A DNA stretch of 64,000 bases from an uncultured Alphaproteobacteria bacterium (GTDB taxonomy: Bacteria > Pseudomonadota > Alphaproteobacteria > HIMB59 > GCA-002718135): the NCBI GenBank assembly GCA_902562275.1, contig CACESS010000007.1:1-64000 (forward strand). The letters run 5' to 3'. Positions 59,057-64,000 of the stretch are shown one piece after another. Made by a program: the position numbers and the translations under genes. The notes beneath the pieces were generated by a model. That model ran no database searches and was not told the origin of the DNA. It saw only the letters and a program-made list of their open reading frames with translations. The stretch's first letter is position 1. The number at the start of each line of letters is the position of its first letter.

Positions 59057-60130
59057 ATGAAAAATAGTGTTGAAGTAAAAAAACTTTCTTTTAACTATGG
59101 AAAAGAAGAAATATTAAATAATTTGAATTTAGATATACAGGATGGAGAATTTATGGTTCTCCTTGGCCCTTCCGGTTGTGGAAAAACAACATTACTTAAT
59201 TGTATTGCAGGTTTATTGGATATTGATGAAGGTCAAATTTGGATTGAAGATGACAATGTTACATGGAAAGAACCAAAAGATAGACATATTGGAATGGTAT
59301 TTCAATCTTATGCATTATATCCAAGTATGACTGTGGAGAAAAATTTATCTTTCGGACTCAGAATGATGAATACTCCAAAAAATATTATTAATAAAAAAAT
59401 TGAGAAAGCTTCAAACCTTCTTCAAATAAATGAATTACTTAAAAGAAAACCCTCTCAATTATCTGGTGGTCAAAGACAAAGAGTAGCTATTGGAAGAGCG
59501 CTTGTAAGAGATGCTAAGGTATTTTTATTTGATGAACCCTTAAGTAATCTTGATGCAAAATTAAGAGCTGAATTACGCTATGAAATTAAAAAACTTCATA
59601 GAGATTTATCTAACACAATGATTTACGTTACTCACGATCAAATTGAAGCTATGACTCTTGCAGACCGTATTTCTGTTATGAAAGATGGATTAATACAGCA
59701 ATTAGATACGCCAAAGCAAATCTATAATAAACCTGCTAATTTATTTGTAGCTGGATTTATTGGCTCTCCGAGCATGAATTTTTTAAACGCTAAATTTGAT
59801 AAAACAAATCAAAATTTAATTGTTGGAAAGCAGCACATTAATATTTCTAAATATGAAAATTTTAATAATTTATTTGATAATCAGGAAGTTATTTTTGGCA
59901 TTAGGCCAGAAAATATAAAAATAGATAATAATGAAAATGCTATACAATGTAATGTTGAATTGGTTGAACCTATGGGTGCTGATACTTTAGTTTGGACTAG
60001 TATTGAGGGTAAACCAATATCAATTAGATTTGAAGGAAGTTCAAATTATTATTTAAATGATGAAATAAATATCTCTTTTGATATAAAAAAATCATCAATA
60101 TTTGATAGCCAATCTGAGGAGAGAATATAA
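59057..60130 (+). CDS. Sugar ABC transporter ATP-binding protein (UgpC/MsmK type)
   Basis: The ATPase of a CUT1 transporter, 357 residues. Walker A is GPSGCGKTT, the Q-loop is in VFQSYALYPSMTV, the signature LSGGQRQRVAIGRAL, Walker B VFLFDEPLSNLDAKLR, and the H-loop YVTHDQIEAM. The C-terminal TOBE region (from about residue 235) includes FGIRPENIKI. The frame is open upstream, but the ATG at 59057 is the right start. It is the only transport ATPase in the island; MsmK-type ATPases are known to serve several transporters, so it may also drive the first set. Confidence 0.95.
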   Translation: MKNSVEVKKLSFNYGKEEILNNLNLDIQDGEFMVLLGPSGCGKTTLLNCIAGLLDIDEGQIWIEDDNVTWKEPKDRHIGMVFQSYALYPSMTVEKNLSFGLRMMNTPKNIINKKIEKASNLLQINELLKRKPSQLSGGQRQRVAIGRALVRDAKVFLFDEPLSNLDAKLRAELRYEIKKLHRDLSNTMIYVTHDQIEAMTLADRISVMKDGLIQQLDTPKQIYNKPANLFVAGFIGSPSMNFLNAKFDKTNQNLIVGKQHINISKYENFNNLFDNQEVIFGIRPENIKIDNNENAIQCNVELVEPMGADTLVWTSIEGKPISIRFEGSSNYYLNDEINISFDIKKSSIFDSQSEERI

Positions 60131-60903
60131 TGGATAGAAATGAAATAACAATGCAGTTGTATACAACAAGAAAATTCCAACCTTATGAGCCAATTTTTAA
60201 ATTCTTATCTGAATCTGGAATAAAAAATATTGAGTTATTTGACTTAGATAAAATTGATTTAGATAATTTTAAATCAATGATGGATGATAATGGTATATCT
60301 ATAAAATCATCACATATAAGCTTTCAAGCAATAACTGATACAGAAGAAACAATAAGAAGAATGAAATTTCTTAATATTACTCATGCAATAGTGCCATCTG
60401 TTCCAGAAAAATTTAGCAAGGATTTTGAATCAAATTTTGATCTTGATGAAGACACTTGGAATAATTTTGGAAAAGATTTATCCTCATATGTACAAGTTTA
60501 CGAAGATAATGGTCTAACTCTTGGCTATCATAATCATTCTTTTGAATTTAGGCCACTTCCTAGTGGGAAACTTCCAATTGAATGTATGATGGATCATAAT
60601 GAGAATCTGAAGATGGAATTAGATCTTGGATGGGCAATTGCTGGAAAATCAAACCCTTCAGATTGGATAGAGAAATATAAAAATAAAATTATTGGATGTC
60701 ATTTGAAAGACTTTTTTGATGAAACAAAAAATCTCTTAGAACACAGTGAACAATCTGCTGTTGGTGAAGGATTTATAGACTGGCCTAAACTACTTGAAGA
60801 AGTTAAAAAAACACCATGTGAAGTATTTGTTTTAGAACATGATGATCCTAAAGATTATAAAGAATACACAACTAAATCATTAGAATACTTAGAAAAAATT
60901 TAA
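60130..60903 (+). CDS. Sugar phosphate isomerase/epimerase family protein
   Basis: A 257-residue TIM-barrel protein of the xylose-isomerase-like (AP endonuclease 2) superfamily. Candidate metal ligands lie at strand ends: H-N-H in LGYHNHSFEF, MELDLGWA (Asp), GCHLKDFF (His) and VLEHDDP (Glu). Family members include epimerases, isomerases, and lyases/hydratases acting on 3-keto-sugars. Overlaps of 1 bp on both sides tie it to the ATPase and the following dehydrogenase. The combination suggests work on an oxidised glycoside. Confidence 0.9.
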   Translation: MDRNEITMQLYTTRKFQPYEPIFKFLSESGIKNIELFDLDKIDLDNFKSMMDDNGISIKSSHISFQAITDTEETIRRMKFLNITHAIVPSVPEKFSKDFESNFDLDEDTWNNFGKDLSSYVQVYEDNGLTLGYHNHSFEFRPLPSGKLPIECMMDHNENLKMELDLGWAIAGKSNPSDWIEKYKNKIIGCHLKDFFDETKNLLEHSEQSAVGEGFIDWPKLLEEVKKTPCEVFVLEHDDPKDYKEYTTKSLEYLEKI

Positions 60904-62027
60904 TGAATATTGGAATAGTTGGTTGCGGAAATATTTCTGAGACTTATTTTGAGTGTCAAAAAATATTTAATAATTTTAATATTATTGCTTGTGCTGATAT
61001 TAATAAAGAAGCTGCATCAAACGCTGCTTCAAAATATAATGTTAAAGCGTTATCTGTTGATGAGATATTGGAAAATAAAGAAATAGAATTAATCATTAAT
61101 TTAACAATTCCAGCTGCCCATAAAGAAATTATTACAAAATCGCTTTTTAATGGAAAACATTGTTTTAGTGAAAAGCCATTGGCAATGAATTTCACTGAAG
61201 GTATTGAAATAGAAAAATTGGCTAACGAAAAAGGTTTATATGTAGGTTGTGCCCCAGATACTTTTCTTGGAGCTGCAGGCCAAAAAGCTAGAAAATTAAT
61301 TGAAGACAATAAAATAGGAAAAATTGTTCTAGGTACATTTAATTTGATGTCTCATGGAATGGAGCATTGGCATCCTAATCCAGATTTTTTCTTTAAACCT
61401 GGCGCTGGACCAGTTTTTGATGTTGGTGTTTATTATATTACTCAGTTAATTAATTTAATTGGGCCAGTTAAACAAATAAATGCAATTAGTGGCACTGCTA
61501 CAAATGAAAGAACAATAACTAGCCAGCCTAGATACGGAGACAAAATTAAAGTTGAAACGCCAACAACACTGATGGGTTCTTTGGTGTTTCAAAACAGTGC
61601 AAAAGTTCAGTTTTTTTGCACTTGGGATGTTTGGAAAAATAACCATTCAACAATTGAACTTTATGGACTAGATGGCTCAATGATTGTTCCTGATCCTAAT
61701 TTTTTTAGTGGTGATTTATTAATTTCTCAAAAAGATAGTGAATGGGAAACTATTAATAATGATAAGATGTTATTAGGTATTCCTAATAAAAGCGATGGAG
61801 AAGGTAATAAAAAAGCAAATTATAGAGGAATAGGGCTCTCGGAAATGATTGATTCTATATCTAATAATCGAAAAGCAAGATGTTCTCTTGAATTATCTCT
61901 TCATGTGCTTGAGATTATGGACGGAATTATAAAATCAGCTGAGGAAAACAAATCTTATCAACTATCAACCAATCCTAATCAACCTGCAATATTAACTGAA
62001 GAAGAAATAAAAAAATTAAAAATTTAA
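60903..62027 (+). CDS. Gfo/Idh/MocA family oxidoreductase (second set)
   Basis: An NAD(P)-dependent dehydrogenase of 374 residues. It has the Rossmann motif GIVGCGNISETYFE, the EKP in HCFSEKPLAMNF, a variant DVG in GPVFDVGVYYITQL, and a long C-terminal domain with THW-like SHGMEHWHPNPDFF. This fits sugar dehydrogenases that oxidise a ring hydroxyl, often C3. It ends the LacI-controlled operon, overlapping the isomerase gene by 1 bp, and converges with mlaC (10 bp apart). Confidence 0.92.
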   Translation: MNIGIVGCGNISETYFECQKIFNNFNIIACADINKEAASNAASKYNVKALSVDEILENKEIELIINLTIPAAHKEIITKSLFNGKHCFSEKPLAMNFTEGIEIEKLANEKGLYVGCAPDTFLGAAGQKARKLIEDNKIGKIVLGTFNLMSHGMEHWHPNPDFFFKPGAGPVFDVGVYYITQLINLIGPVKQINAISGTATNERTITSQPRYGDKIKVETPTTLMGSLVFQNSAKVQFFCTWDVWKNNHSTIELYGLDGSMIVPDPNFFSGDLLISQKDSEWETINNDKMLLGIPNKSDGEGNKKANYRGIGLSEMIDSISNNRKARCSLELSLHVLEIMDGIIKSAEENKSYQLSTNPNQPAILTEEEIKKLKI

Positions 62028-62037
62028 TTATTAGATA

Positions 62038-62640
62038 TTATTCGGTAATTTTCTGATAACTTTCTTGATTTTGATCAAATAAAACTTCATTAAATTTTGA
62101 AAGATCATAATCAACTTTTTTTAACATAGAATTAAATTCTGATCTTTTTGTTACTACTAAAGAAATATCTGCAACAATTAAATCAATAACATAAAATCGA
62201 TCTTTTGATTCTTTTACTCGCCATGTTACAACAACTGATCCAGTACCTGAAAAAATCTCCATATCAATTAAAGTAACTTGGTTTTTGTTGTCATATTTTG
62301 ATTTTGTTAACTCATATGTTTGATCTGCATAACCTTGCATCATTGAGGCTATATTTAGAGCTAAATGGCGTTTAAAATTATCAATGTAGATTTTTTTTGT
62401 ATTTTTATCAGATTTTTTCCAAGCTTCTCCTGCAACAAATTTAGCAATACCAGTCCCAGCAAAATTATCATTAATTGTTTTTTCAACTAAAAGAAATCTA
62501 TTTTCATTTAATAGATTTTCATTTTTATAAGCTTCAAGAATAATGTCTATTTCTCTTTTAAGCCATTCTGAGGTTTCATCAGAATATAGGTTTTTTGAAA
62601 TAAAGATTATAAAAAAAATAATAATAAATTTAAACTTCAT
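62038..62640 (-). CDS. mlaC: MlaC/Ttg2D family phospholipid-binding protein
   Basis: A periplasmic carrier that moves phospholipids between the outer-membrane MlaA complex and the inner-membrane MlaFEDB. The 200 residues begin with a signal peptide (FKFIIIFFIIFISKNLYS), then the helical and beta parts of the family, with SGTGSVVVTWRVKESKDRFYV and the VIDLIVADISLV strand. It overlaps the mlaA stop by 1 bp. The mlaFED genes are not in view. Confidence 0.9.
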   Translation of the reverse strand: MKFKFIIIFFIIFISKNLYSDETSEWLKREIDIILEAYKNENLLNENRFLLVEKTINDNFAGTGIAKFVAGEAWKKSDKNTKKIYIDNFKRHLALNIASMMQGYADQTYELTKSKYDNKNQVTLIDMEIFSGTGSVVVTWRVKESKDRFYVIDLIVADISLVVTKRSEFNSMLKKVDYDLSKFNEVLFDQNQESYQKITE

Positions 62641-63425
62641 TATTCAAATTCAATACTAATAAGAGGTAGGGGTGTTAATTCAGAGTCATCCACATTGTTA
62701 ATTGCTGCCTTACGGTTTTGATAGTAAGAGCTTCTTACTGCAGCATAATAATCAACAGAATTATCCCTTAATGCATTAACTTCATCAATTATTTGTGATC
62801 TTGTATCAACTGCATTAACTGCTGTTCTCATTGGCACTAACCAAGCTTCCCCTTCACTTACTGCATATGCATTAATTGGATCAGTTAACATAGTTAAGAT
62901 CATACCTGATGTGTCTCTTAGATTTGAAGGTCCAAATAAAGGCAGTACGATATAAAAACCATCTCCAACACCCCAAGTTGCAAGAGTTTGACCATAATCT
63001 TCCTCTTTTTCTTCAAGTCCAATTTTTTCAGCTACATCAAATAACCCAAATAAACCTACGGTGCTATTAACTATAAATCTACCAGATGTTTGAACAGCGT
63101 TTTCATCCTGTCCTTGTAATAGTTGATTAACAACAACCAAGGGAGCTCTTAAATTGCTTAAAAAATTATTTATTCCACTTTGTAAAGGAGAAGGTAATTT
63201 TTTGTAGCCTTTTGCAACTGGCTCTAAAACAATTCTATCAGCTACATTATTAAAACTAAATATAGCTCTATTTACTGGTTCAAAAGGATCATATATTTCA
63301 TCCTCTATCGTGGTTGTTTCAAAATCCTCTGAGTCAGTACGTACTTGATCAGCATCACTTGCAATTACTTTATAGGAAAGTAAGCTGAAAAATAGAAAAA
63401 ATAGAATTATAATTTTTTTACTCAT
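62640..63425 (-). CDS. mlaA: MlaA (VacJ) family protein without lipobox
   Basis: The outer-membrane part of the Mla lipid asymmetry system, 261 residues. Family motifs are YDPFEPVNRAIFSFN, LEPVAKGYKKLPSPLQ, NSTVGLFGLFDVA, DYGQTLATWGVGDGFYIVLP and GPSNLRDTSG. The N-terminal signal (IIILFFLFFSLLSYKVIAS) is followed by Asp-Ala, and no Cys occurs in the signal or anywhere in the protein, so it cannot be a lipoprotein. In E. coli MlaA is one. It is coupled to mlaC by a 1-bp overlap. Confidence 0.93.
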   Translation of the reverse strand: MSKKIIILFFLFFSLLSYKVIASDADQVRTDSEDFETTTIEDEIYDPFEPVNRAIFSFNNVADRIVLEPVAKGYKKLPSPLQSGINNFLSNLRAPLVVVNQLLQGQDENAVQTSGRFIVNSTVGLFGLFDVAEKIGLEEKEEDYGQTLATWGVGDGFYIVLPLFGPSNLRDTSGMILTMLTDPINAYAVSEGEAWLVPMRTAVNAVDTRSQIIDEVNALRDNSVDYYAAVRSSYYQNRKAAINNVDDSELTPLPLISIEFE

Positions 63426-63506
63426 AGACTCATCACTAATATCTAAACTATTATTTAATATAGTTTATAAATTACATTATATATATATCTCTAATATAGC
63501 AAAAAA

Positions 63507-64000
63507 ATGACAGAAAATTCGCAAAATTATCTTGATTTATTAAATAAAGAGCAAAGAAATGCTGTACAGCAAACTGATGGTTCATTACTCGTTTTAGCCG
63601 GGGCTGGTAGTGGAAAAACTAGGGTATTAACCTTCAGAATCTTAAATATATTAATTAAAAAACTAGCCACTCCTAGGCAAATTTTGGCAGTCACTTTTAC
63701 AAATAAAGCTGCGAGCGAAATGAAGTCACGAATCGGAGATGCATTAAATTTTCCTATAGACAATATGTGGGTAGGTACATTTCACTCTTTATCTTTAAGA
63801 ATACTAAGACAACATTATGAGGAGGTAGGATTAAGAAAAAATTTTTTAATTATTGATGTAGATGATCAATTAAAATTGATTAAAAATATTTGTGAGGTAG
63901 AAAAAATAGATACAAAAGAAACTTCTCCTAAATATTATTTATCAGCAATAGATAATTTAAAAAACAAAGGAATAAGCTCTAATGAATTGAGTGAAAATAA
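63507..64000 (+). CDS. uvrD: UvrD/PcrA-type DNA helicase, 5' end only
   Basis: The first 164 codons of a superfamily 1A 3'-5' helicase, running off the window. It starts M-T-E-N-S-Q, then LNKEQRNAVQQTDGSLLVLA, Walker A AGAGSGKTRVLTFRI, motif Ia AVTFTNKAASEMKSRI and the MWVGTFHSLSLRILR segment, the pattern of UvrD/PcrA/Rep. It starts 81 bp from mlaA on the opposite strand. UvrD, PcrA and Rep cannot be separated from this part; the symbol is the likeliest. Confidence 0.93.
   Translation, partial: MTENSQNYLDLLNKEQRNAVQQTDGSLLVLAGAGSGKTRVLTFRILNILIKKLATPRQILAVTFTNKAASEMKSRIGDALNFPIDNMWVGTFHSLSLRILRQHYEEVGLRKNFLIIDVDDQLKLIKNICEVEKIDTKETSPKYYLSAIDNLKNKGISSNELSEN

Noticed and set aside
1-64000. CRISPR array, insertion sequence, prophage or integron
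   Set aside because: No regularly spaced repeats, transposase, integrase, phage structural gene or attachment-like direct repeat next to either tRNA was seen.
1-64000. Non-standard genetic code (UGA as Trp)
   Set aside because: Trp is encoded by TGG throughout and UGA is used as a stop, for example at the end of the 42-residue gene.

Overview
The window is a compact, AT-rich stretch of bacterial chromosome (roughly 30% G+C by eye). Gene content and order are alphaproteobacterial: aroK-aroB-CorC, BolA next to a J-domain protein and cobS-cobT, ubiG beside lysC, rodZ-like-ispG-hisS-prfA-prmC-DUF4167, yqeY-dnaG-rpoD, an ELM1-family protein, and an NDUFAF5-like methyltransferase near argJ. Low G+C, almost no intergenic DNA, many 1-17 bp gene overlaps and several sugar ABC genes suggest a streamlined marine alphaproteobacterium (Pelagibacterales or HIMB59/AEGEAN-169 type). 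That placement is inference; no rRNA is present to test it. No mobile element, prophage, CRISPR array or rRNA was seen, and no stretch over about 300 bases lacks a gene.

Layout. 0-12.8 kb: the end of pyrD, a HAD phosphatase, rpmB, a queuine-type pair (VUT transporter plus an unusual tgt), the cobT/cobS/J-protein block, BolA, CorC, aroB, aroK, two uncharacterised envelope proteins (one of only 42 residues) and accA. 12.8-28 kb: secA, argJ, a methyltransferase, two small conserved or unknown proteins, ubiG, lysC, a RodZ-like gene, ispG, hisS, prfA, prmC, DUF4167, an M23 peptidase, a flavin reductase and an acetyltransferase. 28-45 kb: tRNA-Val, DUF2177, ispA, guaC, a gamma-glutamyltransferase, rpmJ, trxB, a 2-oxoglutarate oxygenase, ELM1, greA, carAB, yqeY-dnaG-rpoD and a metallo-beta-lactamase-fold hydrolase.

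45-62 kb is the accessory part, a carbohydrate island. On the minus strand a GH4 alpha-galactosidase is translationally coupled to a PanB-fold protein that has lost the metal ligands of true ketopantoate hydroxymethyltransferase. A CAU-anticodon tRNA separates it from a plus-strand run: sugar-binding protein, two permeases (no ATPase), class II fructose-bisphosphate aldolase, a PhyH-family oxygenase, a Gfo/Idh/MocA dehydrogenase and an aldo/keto reductase. A LacI-family regulator then faces a second set (binding protein, two permeases, ATPase, sugar isomerase/epimerase, Gfo/Idh/MocA dehydrogenase). A perfect 16-bp CG-centred palindrome lies in the promoter between them. Both binding-protein genes have strong Shine-Dalgarno sequences and are followed by an 11-bp hairpin before the permeases, as expected when the binding protein is made in excess. 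The single ATPase may power both transporters. The second set looks like an oxidative (3-keto) glycoside pathway.

62-64 kb: mlaC and mlaA (outer-membrane lipid asymmetry; mlaA lacks a lipobox cysteine) and the start of a UvrD-family helicase running off the window.
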